Made by a program: the position numbers and the translations under genes. DNA of 64,000 nt from UBA6059 sp964351595 (lineage in GTDB: Bacteria > Bacteroidota > Bacteroidia > Cytophagales > Cyclobacteriaceae), in the NCBI GenBank assembly GCA_964351595.1, contig CAYGOT010000015.1, forward strand, positions 14,930 to 78,929. Reading direction: 5' to 3'. A model generated the notes under the pieces. The model made no database searches and was not told the origin of the DNA. It worked only from the letters and a program-made list of their open reading frames with translations. Shown here one piece after another: positions 52,535 to 61,609 of this stretch (within the stretch, counting starts at the first letter, position 1; the number at the start of each line of letters is the position of its first letter).

Positions 52535-53219
52535 ATCGATCCAACTACTATGTTTGGCAGTTACCCTATTTGCGGTAGCATGCCAGTCCAACTCTAACCA
52601 AACAGCAGCTGAAGAGCCAGCGACCACCCCGGCAGCAACGGAAGAAGTATCGGCTGCAGAGCCAGCAAGTTTCATCAACCCCAACCTCGCAACTTCGGAA
52701 GAATTGGAGGCGATTGAAGGTTTGGGAGGAGCTCTCGCAGCGATGATTGTGGAGCAACGACCTTTCTTGTCTATGACAGATCTCGACAGCAAGCTGTCAG
52801 CATCTTTGGACGACAGCCAGCGTGAAGCTCTTTATCAGTCTTTTTTCGTCCCATTCAATCTAAATACCACCCAGGAAGACGACTTCAAGTTGATCCCAGG
52901 CGTAGGTGATCGCATGGCTCATGAGTTTGAAGAATATCGTCCTTACCAAAATATTCAGCAATTCCGTAGAGAAATCGGCAAATATGTGGATGAGGCTGAG
53001 GTGGCACGTTTCGAGCAATATGTGTTTGTGCCGGTCGAGTTAAATACCGCTTCAGAAGACGACATACTGGCACTACCTGGCGTGGGCAGCAAGATGGCGC
53101 ATGAGTTTGAGGAGTACCGTCCTTATCAGAACATGGAACAATTCCGAAGGGAAATCGGCAAGTACGTCGATGACAAGGAGTTAGCCAGACTTGAGCGATT
53201 GGTCTACCTCAAAAACTGA
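52527..53219 (+). CDS. Lipoprotein with tandem helix-hairpin-helix (ComEA-like) domains
   Basis: 230 aa. Lipoprotein signal MNKSIQLLCLAVTLFAVAC, then an Ala/Glu/Thr-rich linker. Three HHH-type units follow: a degenerate one (NLATSEELEAIEGLGGALAAMI) and two near-identical ones with IPGVGDRMAHEFEEYRPYQN and LPGVGSKMAHEFEEYRPYQN. ComEA-type HHH units bind DNA, but here GVGxxMA units are followed by FRREIGKYVD helices, and the lipoprotein anchor puts them outside the cytoplasm. Position between a Fur-like box and the imelysin genes suggests iron regulation. Function is not known. Confidence 0.82.
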   Translation: MNKSIQLLCLAVTLFAVACQSNSNQTAAEEPATTPAATEEVSAAEPASFINPNLATSEELEAIEGLGGALAAMIVEQRPFLSMTDLDSKLSASLDDSQREALYQSFFVPFNLNTTQEDDFKLIPGVGDRMAHEFEEYRPYQNIQQFRREIGKYVDEAEVARFEQYVFVPVELNTASEDDILALPGVGSKMAHEFEEYRPYQNMEQFRREIGKYVDDKELARLERLVYLKN

Positions 53220-53236
53220 TTTAAGGCACAATAATT

Positions 53237-53259
53237 TTATTTATAATTAATCTAAATAA
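53237..53259. promoter_or_regulatory. Fur-box-like operator, copy 2
   Basis: 23-bp dyad TTATTTA ... TAAATAA with AATTAATC between, upstream of the DUF4856 gene. 21 of 23 positions match the copy at 52031. Confidence 0.5.
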
Positions 53260-53297
53260 GGTTGATTATTAGCTTCATCGATCCTATCATTGCTCCA

Positions 53298-53320
53298 CTA
53301 TTTAGAATTAGTCTACATAA
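53298..53320. promoter_or_regulatory. Fur-box-like operator, copy 3
   Basis: CTATTTAGAATTAGTC then TACATAA; 19 of 23 positions match copy 2, and the TTTAGA ... TCTA dyad is clearest here. It lies 61 bp after copy 2 and 8 bp before the ATG at 53328. Confidence 0.5.
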
Positions 53321-53327
53321 AAGAACA

Positions 53328-54587
53328 ATGAATATGACAACCATGAATAATCAATTTTTTAAGCTGACAGTATTCCTGTTGGGCTCATGCTTATTCCTAG
53401 CCTCGTGTGGCGATGATGAAGATGATACCCCAGGCATCTCTACACCGACTGCCTATAGCTTTGAGAGGAATGGGGCCAGCACTGTTGATTTCAGTGGTCA
53501 AACCACGCGTATACTTATGGCCGAAGAACTCATCAGCAACATGATGGACTTTGATGATGCTACCGAGTCATTGCTCCTCGAAATGTATAGAAATGAAGGT
53601 GCTGCTGGAGAGGATGTATCTCCTTTCAGTGGTAGTGATCTCAATGCCTCTACAAAGTCTATCAAAAGTAAAACTGCCGCTTCCCGAGACTTCTTCTCAA
53701 CGAACACCGTCGCTTCAGCGCAGATCAAAGCAGACTTTGAGACATGGATCTCAGCTCAAATCAATGAAGTATTCACAGCCATTGAAACCGTAGCAGAACC
53801 GGGTGTAGCGGGACAGATTGCCGATGGAAGTTCCGTCCGTTATGTCTCAGCAGAAGGTTTGGAGTACAATCAATTGGTGAATAAATCGCTTATCGGAGCT
53901 TTGATGCTCGATCAGGCGCTTAACAGCTACCTGAGCACAAGTGTACTGGATGAGGCAGATAATGTTGCAGCTAATGATGGGGATCTAACAGCTGAAGGTC
54001 AAAACTATACGACTATGGAGCACAAATGGGATGAGGCCTATGGCTATGTCTACGGTACTTCTGCAGACCCAGCCAATCCCAATGCGACGATTGGTGCAGA
54101 CGACAGCTTTCTGAATAAATACATAGGACGCGTGGAGGGTGATCCTGACTTTGCTGGCATAGCAGATGACATTTGGAATGCTTTCGCCATCGGACGAGCT
54201 GCCATAGTAGCTAAGAACTACTCAGTCAGAGATGCACAGGTAGAGATTATCCGCGAGAAGCTTTCGGATGTGATCGCCATTCGAGCTATCTACTATCTGC
54301 AACAAGCCAAATTGGCTTTGCCGGATGACCGCAGCAATACTGCGCTATATGGCACTTCATTTCATGATCTCAGTGAGGGATATGGATTTATCTATAGCCT
54401 TCAGTTTACAAGAGAGCCTGGTACAAACTCACCCTATTTCAGCAAGTCTGAAGTAGACGCGATGTTGGCCGATTTGCTAGATGATGGCCCCAATGGGCTC
54501 TGGGATGTGGAGCCGGCCACATTGGATGAACTCACCAATACTATTCACGCAAAGTTTGATTTCTCGTTAGAGGCAGCAGCCGAATAA
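53328..54587 (+). CDS. DUF4856 lipoprotein of an iron-acquisition locus
   Basis: 419 aa from ATG 53328; the frame extends to TTG 53262, but that region holds operator copy 3 and adds no signal peptide. Lipoprotein signal (FFKLTVFLLGSCLFLASCGDDEDD). The mature part reads TPTAYSFERNGASTVDFSGQTTRI, then a helical body with LNASTKSIKSKTAASRDFF and MEHKWDEAYGYVYG, matching DUF4856. These proteins are imelysin-like helical bundles that occur with imelysin and TonB receptors in Bacteroidota; a role in iron binding at the cell surface is inferred from this company. Next gene begins 9 nt later. Confidence 0.88.
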   Translation: MNMTTMNNQFFKLTVFLLGSCLFLASCGDDEDDTPGISTPTAYSFERNGASTVDFSGQTTRILMAEELISNMMDFDDATESLLLEMYRNEGAAGEDVSPFSGSDLNASTKSIKSKTAASRDFFSTNTVASAQIKADFETWISAQINEVFTAIETVAEPGVAGQIADGSSVRYVSAEGLEYNQLVNKSLIGALMLDQALNSYLSTSVLDEADNVAANDGDLTAEGQNYTTMEHKWDEAYGYVYGTSADPANPNATIGADDSFLNKYIGRVEGDPDFAGIADDIWNAFAIGRAAIVAKNYSVRDAQVEIIREKLSDVIAIRAIYYLQQAKLALPDDRSNTALYGTSFHDLSEGYGFIYSLQFTREPGTNSPYFSKSEVDAMLADLLDDGPNGLWDVEPATLDELTNTIHAKFDFSLEAAAE

Positions 54588-54596
54588 ACCAATAAG

Positions 54597-55718
54597 ATGT
54601 TATACCGATACTTATCATCACTTGCATTAATTAGCGTATTTACCGGACTCCTCCTTGCCAGCTGTGGTGAGGACGGAGACGGGAGTACCGATCCGGGAGA
54701 TGGCGGCACAGACACCTTTGATAGAGGTGCGATGCTGGCTCATTGGGCGGATAATATTATCATCTCTGGTTATCTGGATTATCAGTCAAGCCTATCGGAA
54801 TTAGGAAGCAGTGCAGAAGCTTTTGTGGGCGACCCTTCTACCGCAAATCTCACTGCTTTAAAAACAAGCTGGCAGCAATCCTATCTGGCCTGGCAAAGGG
54901 TCAGTATGTTTGAGATCGGTAAGGCAGAAGCGTTAGTCCTACGCAGCTTTACCAACATTTACCCTGCTGATACGAGTGGTATACTTGGCAACATCGCGAA
55001 TGGAGGCTACAATCTTGCCTTGGCTTCAAAATACGATGAACAAGGCTTCCCCGCCATTGAGTATATGCTCTTTGGCCATGACGAAAGCGCAACTTTGGAA
55101 GATTTTGCTACCAATGCTGCCCATGGGCAATACTTGCTAGACCTCACTTCGAGACTGCAATCCTTGACCAACGAGGTGGTTGCCGACTGGCAAGGTGGGT
55201 ATCGTGATGCTTTTGTTGAAGATGATGGTTCGTCGGGAACGAGTTCTGTCAACAAGATGGTCAATGACTATCTCTTCTATTATGAGAAGGCTTTAAGAGC
55301 CGGTAAGGTCGGTATTCCTGCAGGTATATTCTCTGGGAATCCTCTTCCACATACGGTTGAAACGCGGTATTCAGAAGACATGGCCAAACCCTTGTTTCTT
55401 GAAGCCCTTAATGCCACCAGGGATTTCTTTAATGGCAATTCGTCCCAGGGTAATGGCCCGAGTTTAAGAGCTTACCTCGACCATCTCAACACCATCAAGG
55501 ATGGTGAAGACCTTGGCCTGCTGATCGATGATCAGTTTGAGAGTGCTCTGCTTGCTGCATCCGGACTAAACGATAGTTTCTTCAACCAGATAGAGTCCGA
55601 TAATTCGGCCATGCTGGCACTATATGATGAGCTTCAAAAGAATGTCATTCTGCTTAAAGTAGATATGCTTCAGGCATTAAATATCAACGTAGATTTCGTA
55701 GATGCAGACGGTGATTAG
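54597..55718 (+). CDS. Imelysin-family (M75-like) iron-uptake lipoprotein
   Basis: 373 aa. Lipoprotein signal ending LLASC (Cys23). Helical imelysin domain from about residue 50: MLAHWADNIIISGYLDYQSSL, LKTSWQQSYLAWQRVSMFEIG, then GFPAIEYMLFG. The family motif GxHxxE has Pro in place of His here (G-F-P-A-I-E), a change seen in non-peptidase imelysins. Homologues such as EfeO and IrpA bind iron. The HTTM gene overlaps its end by 17 bp, and the DUF4856 gene is 9 nt upstream. I place it in the same iron-responsive operon. Confidence 0.9.
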   Translation: MLYRYLSSLALISVFTGLLLASCGEDGDGSTDPGDGGTDTFDRGAMLAHWADNIIISGYLDYQSSLSELGSSAEAFVGDPSTANLTALKTSWQQSYLAWQRVSMFEIGKAEALVLRSFTNIYPADTSGILGNIANGGYNLALASKYDEQGFPAIEYMLFGHDESATLEDFATNAAHGQYLLDLTSRLQSLTNEVVADWQGGYRDAFVEDDGSSGTSSVNKMVNDYLFYYEKALRAGKVGIPAGIFSGNPLPHTVETRYSEDMAKPLFLEALNATRDFFNGNSSQGNGPSLRAYLDHLNTIKDGEDLGLLIDDQFESALLAASGLNDSFFNQIESDNSAMLALYDELQKNVILLKVDMLQALNINVDFVDADGD

Positions 55719-57102
55719 CAACTCGCGCAGCACCATATCGTCCTACCTCAATACATCGGCAGAGGCTGCTCCATTGGCAGCCTTTCGCCTTTTTTTCGGA
55801 TTCCTAATGCTCATTTCCATCATTCGTTTTTGGGCCTATGGATGGATTGACAAGCTCTATATACAGCCTAAGTTTCATTTCTCCTATTACGGATTCGAGT
55901 GGGTTCAGCCTCTGGGCCAATACACTTACCTCCTATTTATCGTCTGCGGCCTGAGTGCTATAGCCATTGCGATCGGCTACCAGTATCGCTTCGCCATTAT
56001 CACCTTCTTCCTCAGCTTCACCTACATCGAGCTGATGGACAAAACCACCTATCTCAATCACTATTACTTCATCAGTATCCTCAGCTTTCTCATGATCTGG
56101 CTGCCCGCCGGCAGGTATTTCTCGGTAGACGCCTACCGGAATGTGGAGGTGAGAAGTCAAAGCATTCCCAGATGGACGATTGATAGTGTCAAACTGCTGC
56201 TGTGCATCGTCTATTTCTACGCAGGTCTGGCCAAACTCAACAGCGACTGGCTAATAGAAGCCATGCCTTTGAAGATATGGCTACCAGGAAGGTATGATTT
56301 GCCTTTATTAGGCAGCCTCATGGAGCAAGAATGGGCCATTTATGTGCTTAGCTGGGCCGGAGCATTATATGATTTGGCTATCCCCTTTCTACTCCTAAAT
56401 CGCGGCACACGACTCCTTGGGTTTGCTCTGGTTGTGGTATTTCATCTACTGACCAGCGCATTATTCCCTATCGGAATGTTTCCCTACATCATGATCGTGA
56501 GTGCACTCATTTTCTTTTCTCCGGCACTTCACCATCAGATACTCAACATGGTCGCTCGACTAGGGCGGTTTTCAAAAAATATATTTGACAACAATCAGGT
56601 TTGGGTACCAATGAAATCAGCTCAAAACAAGCTCAAACTTGGAGTTGTCGGGCTTTTCTTTGTACTGCAAATCGTGCTGCCATTTAGATACATGCTCTAT
56701 CCCGGAGAGCTCTTCTGGACGGAAGAAGGTTTTAGGTTTTCATGGCGGGTGATGCTAATGGAAAAAGCAGGCTACACCAATTTCAAGATTGTGGATCAAG
56801 TAAACAAAAGGACTTTTTATGTCGACAATAGCGACTTCTTGTCCACTTTTCAGGAGAAGCAGATGGCGTTTCATCCTGACTTCATTCTGGAGTATGCCCA
56901 TTTTTTAAAAGATCATTTCACAGCTCAAGGCCATCAGCAGGTGGCTGTATATGCTGAAAGCTATGTAGCGCTCAACGGTCGCAGGAGTAAGCCATTCATT
57001 GATCCAAATGTCAACCTGGCTTCCCAACCGATTTCACTCCAACCCAAACCCTCCATTCTCCCCTTCAAGGANNNNNNNNNNGATTACTGGCCTCTAGCTT
57101 AA
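55702..57102 (+). CDS. HTTM-domain membrane protein, 3' end interrupted by an assembly gap
   Basis: About 456 codons are certain (55702-57070). N-terminal HTTM domain (vitamin K-dependent gamma-carboxylase-like): EAAPLAAFRLFFGFLMLISIIRFW, KFHFSYYGFEWVQPLG, MDKTTYLNHYYFISILSFLMIWLPAGRYF, LCIVYFYAGLAKLNSDWL. Several membrane helices and then a soluble C-terminal part (LFWTEEGFRFSWRVMLMEKAGYTNFK). HTTM proteins occur in Bacteroidota imelysin/TonB loci. Its role there is not settled; carboxylase activity is not shown. The frame runs into ten Ns at 57072 and ends by chance soon after, so the true C-terminus is unknown. Confidence 0.85.
   Translation: MQTVISNSRSTISSYLNTSAEAAPLAAFRLFFGFLMLISIIRFWAYGWIDKLYIQPKFHFSYYGFEWVQPLGQYTYLLFIVCGLSAIAIAIGYQYRFAIITFFLSFTYIELMDKTTYLNHYYFISILSFLMIWLPAGRYFSVDAYRNVEVRSQSIPRWTIDSVKLLLCIVYFYAGLAKLNSDWLIEAMPLKIWLPGRYDLPLLGSLMEQEWAIYVLSWAGALYDLAIPFLLLNRGTRLLGFALVVVFHLLTSALFPIGMFPYIMIVSALIFFSPALHHQILNMVARLGRFSKNIFDNNQVWVPMKSAQNKLKLGVVGLFFVLQIVLPFRYMLYPGELFWTEEGFRFSWRVMLMEKAGYTNFKIVDQVNKRTFYVDNSDFLSTFQEKQMAFHPDFILEYAHFLKDHFTAQGHQQVAVYAESYVALNGRRSKPFIDPNVNLASQPISLQPKPSILPFKXXXXDYWPLA
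57072..57081. other. Assembly gap (10 Ns)
   Basis: Ten unknown bases, probably a placeholder of undefined length. It is next to a large inverted repeat with a GC-rich tip (57099-57216), the kind of structure that breaks assemblies. Confidence 0.95.
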
Positions 57103-57216
57103 CCCTACTTTGTCCACTTAGGCAAACTGTCTCGTTGAGCCGGCCTGCCTGCCGGCAAGGTAGGCTCAATCTGACAAACTCTATTAGGATATTCAAACTT
57201 GACAGAGTAGGGTTAA
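57099..57216. repeat. 118-bp nested inverted repeat next to the gap
   Basis: Outer arms TTAACCCTACTTTGTC (57099-57114) and GACAGAGTAGGGTTAA (57201-57216) match at 15 of 16. Inner arms TTGAGCC / GGCTCAA surround a GC-rich tip GGCCTGCCTGCCGGCAAGG. It spans the 5' end of the TonB receptor frame and may work as terminator or attenuator between HTTM and receptor genes. Confidence 0.7.
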
Positions 57217-59663
57217 TCATTCTGCTGCTAAGCAGTACAGCAGTATATGGCCAATATACCTTCTCAGGAGTGGTGACTGATGCGTCCACTTCAACACCCA
57301 TCAAAGAAGCAGAGATCTTCCTAAAAGAGACGGGTGAAGTCGTCAAGGTGAATCGACAAGGTGAGTTTCTACTTAATGACCTATCGGAAGGGCAGCATGA
57401 GCTTATCATTTTCAATTTTGAATATCAGACGCTCACTACGAATATCACCGTTCCTACCAGCGGTCAGGTAGTCCTATCTATGGAGCCTCTGATGACCCAG
57501 CTGTCAGAGGTCGTTATTCGCCAGCAGCGTGATGAGTTGTTCAACCTTAAACGACTACAACCTGTGGAAGGAACTGCCATCTATGCTGGCAAGAAGAATG
57601 AAGTGGTTCTGATCGATCAGCTCGTGGGTAGTATGGCCACCAACAATGCTCGTCAAATCTACGCTCAGGTCGTCGGACTCAATATTTATGAGAACGCTGA
57701 TGCAGGCCTTCAACTAAACATCGGCGGACGTGGACTTGACCCTAACAGAACGGCTAATTTCAACACCCGTCAAAACGGGTATGACATAAGTGCCGATGTA
57801 CTCGGCTATCCGGAGAGCTACTACACCCCTCCTGCTGAAGCATTGAGCGAAATTCAAGTCGTAAGGGGAGCTGCGTCGCTGCAGTATGGTACTCAGTTTG
57901 GTGGGCTAGTCAATTTCAAAATGCGACAACCAGCAGTTGATAAAGCTGTTGAGTTAACTTCAAGACAGTCTGTCGGCTCTTTTGGACTCATCTCAAGTTT
58001 CAACAGCCTCGGCGGTACGAAAGATAAATTCAGCTACTATACCTATTATCAATACAAGCGCGGTGACGGCTTCCGTCCCAATTCCGGCTTTCATTCTCAC
58101 AACTTCTTTGGGCATTTTAAGTATGAGTTCACGGACAGGACCAGCATCACCGCGGAGACAACTTACATGAAGTATCTCGCACAGCAACCAGGAGGAATGA
58201 CAGATCCTCAGTTTGCAGAGGATCCTACTTTTAGCAACCGCGAGCGCAATTGGTTTGATGTAGACTGGAAGCTGTTCAATCTCAAATTCGAGCACAAGTT
58301 TACTCCGATGACTGAGCTGAGCATCAACCTATTCGGCATCAACGCCGAGCGACACGCTCTCGGATTTCGTGGTAACCCCATCAATCTCAACAGCAATCCG
58401 ATCACAGAGGAAGACGAGCAACTCCCCGATGGTAGCTACCTCTATCCTAGGGACTTGATCTCAGGTGAGTTTCGCAACTGGGGTATTGAGCCCAGGCTCT
58501 TGCACAGATATCAAATCGGAGATCAGGATGCGGTATTACTCTTGGGAGCGAAATACTATCAGGCCAACAACACCAGCTTACAAGGGCCCGGCTCCAACAA
58601 CACGGATGCGGACTTTAGCTTTCGATTTGAAGAATTTCCCGACTATCCAAGTCAGTCTGACTTCATATTTCCCAATCGCAACTTTGCACTCTTTGGAGAG
58701 CATATCTTCTTTATCAATGATAGGTTGACCATCACTCCTGGTGCCCGGTTTGAGTATATCAAGACGGAAAGTGAAGGCACCTATCAGCAGGTCAACTTTG
58801 ATAATGCAGGCAACCCCATCTTCAATGAAACCCTAGAAGACAATCGCACCCTGGAGCGTGAGTTTCTTCTACTGGGCATTGGCGGTAGCTATCACCTCGG
58901 CGGTGATACCGAACTCTATGCCAATATTTCGGAGAACTATCGATCTGTGACTTACAGCGACATCAGAGTCGTCAACCCAACCTTTATCATCGATGAAAAC
59001 ATCACCGATGAAAGTGGCTTCACAACGGACGTTGGAATCCGCGGCAAATGGAAGGACATGTTCTCCTACGACATCAGTGCGTTTGGGCTGGTTTATGATA
59101 ATCGGATTGGCATCATCCTCGATGATCGTGCCAACCGGGTGCGCAAAAACATAGGTAAGGCTTTCATTAGAGGTGTGGAAAGCTTCGTCGATTGGAATAT
59201 CCTGAAGACTTTCAAAGTGTACAATGAGCAACTGCGGCTCAACTGGTTTGTGAATGGTGCTTATACCACTTCAGAATACATCGAATCAGAAGAGAATAAT
59301 GTCAAAGGCAAAAAGGTGGAGTTCATTCCTGCGGTTAATCTTAAAACCGGTGTTCAGTTTGGCTATCGCAACTTCATGACCAGCCTTCAGTACACACGGA
59401 TTAGCGAGCAATTCACAGATGTCGAAAACTCATCGATCCCCGATCCAGGTGACAATCGCAATGGCATCATCGGCGAAATACCCGCTTACGAGATCGTGGA
59501 CTTTTCGCTTTCTTACTCCTACCGAAAATTTCAGCTGGAGACAGGTATCAACAATCTGCTAGATGCCAGCTATTTTACCCGACGCGCCACAGGCTATCCG
59601 GGTCCCGGCATCATTCCCAGTGAGCCCAGGAATTATTATCTGACGCTACAATTAAAAATTTAG
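57135..59663 (+). CDS. TonB-dependent receptor of the probable iron locus
   Basis: Up to 842 aa; the frame has no ATG before its signal peptide (RVGLIILLLSSTAVYGQ), and the start at 57135 (TTG) lies in a hairpin tip, so the true start is uncertain, perhaps CTG or TTG nearer 57200 or obscured by the gap. Parts: carboxypeptidase-like domain (TFSGVVTDASTSTPIKEAEIF), plug (LNIGGRGLDPNRTANFNTRQNG, IQVVRGAASLQYGTQFGGLVNFKMRQP), then a barrel ending LTLQLKI. FecA-like features in the plug and the imelysin, DUF4856 and HTTM neighbours point to a ferric chelate as substrate. That is inference. Confidence 0.9.
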   Translation: MSRPACRQGRLNLTNSIRIFKLDRVGLIILLLSSTAVYGQYTFSGVVTDASTSTPIKEAEIFLKETGEVVKVNRQGEFLLNDLSEGQHELIIFNFEYQTLTTNITVPTSGQVVLSMEPLMTQLSEVVIRQQRDELFNLKRLQPVEGTAIYAGKKNEVVLIDQLVGSMATNNARQIYAQVVGLNIYENADAGLQLNIGGRGLDPNRTANFNTRQNGYDISADVLGYPESYYTPPAEALSEIQVVRGAASLQYGTQFGGLVNFKMRQPAVDKAVELTSRQSVGSFGLISSFNSLGGTKDKFSYYTYYQYKRGDGFRPNSGFHSHNFFGHFKYEFTDRTSITAETTYMKYLAQQPGGMTDPQFAEDPTFSNRERNWFDVDWKLFNLKFEHKFTPMTELSINLFGINAERHALGFRGNPINLNSNPITEEDEQLPDGSYLYPRDLISGEFRNWGIEPRLLHRYQIGDQDAVLLLGAKYYQANNTSLQGPGSNNTDADFSFRFEEFPDYPSQSDFIFPNRNFALFGEHIFFINDRLTITPGARFEYIKTESEGTYQQVNFDNAGNPIFNETLEDNRTLEREFLLLGIGGSYHLGGDTELYANISENYRSVTYSDIRVVNPTFIIDENITDESGFTTDVGIRGKWKDMFSYDISAFGLVYDNRIGIILDDRANRVRKNIGKAFIRGVESFVDWNILKTFKVYNEQLRLNWFVNGAYTTSEYIESEENNVKGKKVEFIPAVNLKTGVQFGYRNFMTSLQYTRISEQFTDVENSSIPDPGDNRNGIIGEIPAYEIVDFSLSYSYRKFQLETGINNLLDASYFTRRATGYPGPGIIPSEPRNYYLTLQLKI

Positions 59664-60133
59664 CGGGGACTGAGTCGCTACACTCACGTCACCTCGATTA
59701 GAGCGCAGCGCAATCGAGAAGCCCCACTCTCTACAACGACCTGCTACCCACCCCTACAGTCATGCCGTAGGCATCTTGTGCGCTGAGAAAGTCAAAAGAC
59801 GTCAATAGGTTAACCGACATCAAATATAAGAGTCCTTCTAAGTGACCTTTAGGGTGAATTATCTTTAAGCTATATCATTGTTGCCACCGATATGCCTCCC
59901 TTACATGTTTTGGGTAAAACATTCACAATGGCAATTAGCCCCCTGCCAAATGAACGTACATCGTGTGGTGGATTTCATAATCCCCAAATTTGCATTTAAC
60001 GGTAGAGCTGCATTTATTTGCTCTATGATTCTTTAAGCCTACCTCCGCGATACAGACGTCTATACGCAGTGTCATTTTTTTAGTAGACAGTCGATCTCAG
60101 ACTGACTCATTTCTCACATTATATTTATTAAGC
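59664..60133. other. 470-bp spacer with decayed repeats
   Basis: No credible gene. It contains a hairpin CTCGATT / AATCGAG near 59694-59720, a GTCATGCCGTAGGC word also seen near 6466, and a decayed A-B hairpin pair at 59872-59929. Confidence 0.55.
59872..59929. mobile_element. Decayed REPIN-like hairpin pair
   Basis: A-like hairpin ATATCATTG, TTGC, CACCGATAT followed by GCC; 13-bp spacer; B-like hairpin GTTTTGGGT, AAAA, CATTCACAAT followed by GGC. Arms are partly mismatched, but order, loops and flanking GCC/GGC match the other pairs. Confidence 0.45.
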
Positions 60134-60673
60134 ATGCGAAACATAGTCTACTATGTCGCTACTTCATTGGATGGCTATATCTGTGGCCCCAACGAAGACA
60201 TCAGCGGCTTTGTACAAGAAGGATCTGGAGTTGAAGAATACCTGACAGATCTCAAAGAGTTTGATACCGTCATCATGGGCCGTAGAACCTATGAGTTTGG
60301 ATATCAGTTTGGTCTTGTCCCAGGCCAGCCGGCCTATCCTCATATGGATCATTATCTTTTCTCTGAATCATTGAAATTGGAGAACCCAAGTGATAAAGTA
60401 AACGTCATTGGTAGAGATCTTGATTTCATCAAAGCATTAAAGGATGAAGCCGGATCGGACATTTATCTCTGCGGTGGTGCAATATTCGCAGGATGGCTTT
60501 TGGAACATCAATTAATAGACAAACTCAAAGTCAAAATCAATCCATTTATCGCTGGTCATGGTACCCCAATGTTTGTCTACAACCGGCATCCTGGAATGTA
60601 TCGTTTAAATCAAGTCAATAGTCATTGTTATGATCATGGCCTTCAAATCTCTGAATATGCTATTAGGTACTGA
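60134..60673 (+). CDS. RibD C-terminal/dihydrofolate-reductase-like protein
   Basis: 179 aa. The fold is recognisable from RNIVYYVATSLDGYICGPNED at the N-terminus, FDTVIMGRRTYEFGYQF, then DIYLCGGAIFAGWLLEHQLIDKLKVKINPFIAGHGTPMF. These fit the RibD_C/DHFR-like family of NADPH-binding reductases (YwjB/YyaP type). The substrate is unknown. It precedes an ECF sigma factor gene by 88 bp on the same strand. Confidence 0.9.
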   Translation: MRNIVYYVATSLDGYICGPNEDISGFVQEGSGVEEYLTDLKEFDTVIMGRRTYEFGYQFGLVPGQPAYPHMDHYLFSESLKLENPSDKVNVIGRDLDFIKALKDEAGSDIYLCGGAIFAGWLLEHQLIDKLKVKINPFIAGHGTPMFVYNRHPGMYRLNQVNSHCYDHGLQISEYAIRY

Positions 60674-60761
60674 TTCTAATGTTCTTTTCAATCGTCGTAG
60701 TACTTGCATAATTGGGGGATTAAATCACAGGATTGTTTCCTACAAAAATAAACCCTCTCAT

Positions 60762-61562
60762 ATGGCGACTATCAAAGAACTAAACGCTGACTTTGAAGCA
60801 TGCAAAGGTCAACTCAAGTCCTACCTCCTTCGCATGACCGCAAGTACCGAAGATGTAGACGACATCATTCAGGATACTTACATCAAGGCCAATGCAAGCA
60901 TCAGCTCCTTCGAAGGTAAGTCTACGTTGAAGACCTGGATATTCGCGATAGCGTCGAACCTCGCAAGAGATCTGCTCCGAAGTAAAAAGCGCTGGCCTGA
61001 GAACGTAACCGACATTTGTAGAGAGGCAGCCCTATCCGATCGGGATTTCCTGGGCGAAATGATGAATATCCGAATGACCTCTCCGCACGGCGACTTTGAG
61101 ATTAAGGAACATATTACTTTTTGCTTTGCATGTGTATCCAAGTCATTGCCACTAGAGCAGCAGCTCGTACTACTCCTGAAGCAAGTGCACGACTTCAAGG
61201 TAAAAGAGATCGCAGAGATCATCGACAATACTGAAGCGATGGTGAAATACTACCTTCATACTGCTCGTCAGAAAATGATTGAGATATTCGATCACCGATG
61301 CTCATTGATCAACAAGCAAGGCATCTGTCACCAATGTACCGAGCTCAATGGCATCTTCAACGCCAAGCAAGATGCACAGGAAGAATTAGTGAAAATTGAC
61401 ATGGTGAAGAAAGCCCAAGAAAAGGATAAGGAGCAACTTTTTGACCTGCTACTTGAGATTGTCAAGAGCATCGACCCGTATGATTCGCCTGCCTCAGAGC
61501 TGCAGTTAAGACATCTGAAGCACAACAAGGGTGTCATGGACAAGCATTTGAAAGAAAAATAG
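60762..61562 (+). CDS. ECF RNA polymerase sigma factor with cysteine-containing C-terminal extension
   Basis: 266 aa from ATG 60762 (MATIKELNADFEACKGQ); the frame is open to 60630 inside the preceding gene. Region 2: LKSYLLRMTASTEDVDDIIQDTYIKANASISSFEGKSTLKTWIFAIASNLARDLLR. Region 4: LPLEQQLVLLLKQVHDFKVKEIAEIIDNTEAMVKYYLHTARQKM. After it comes a roughly 85-residue extension with HRCSLINKQGICHQCTELNG, a possible metal-binding Cys pair, and a helical tail. A small SRPBCC protein gene follows. No membrane anti-sigma gene is adjacent. Confidence 0.9.
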   Translation: MATIKELNADFEACKGQLKSYLLRMTASTEDVDDIIQDTYIKANASISSFEGKSTLKTWIFAIASNLARDLLRSKKRWPENVTDICREAALSDRDFLGEMMNIRMTSPHGDFEIKEHITFCFACVSKSLPLEQQLVLLLKQVHDFKVKEIAEIIDNTEAMVKYYLHTARQKMIEIFDHRCSLINKQGICHQCTELNGIFNAKQDAQEELVKIDMVKKAQEKDKEQLFDLLLEIVKSIDPYDSPASELQLRHLKHNKGVMDKHLKEK

Positions 61563-61609
61563 GGCTGGCCTATCGTTTTCATTCGCTCATGCGTCAAAAG
61601 CAAAAACGA

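Noticed and set aside
57072..57102. C-terminus of the HTTM protein as read through the Ns
   Set aside because: The frame across unknown bases is accidental; gap length is not known.
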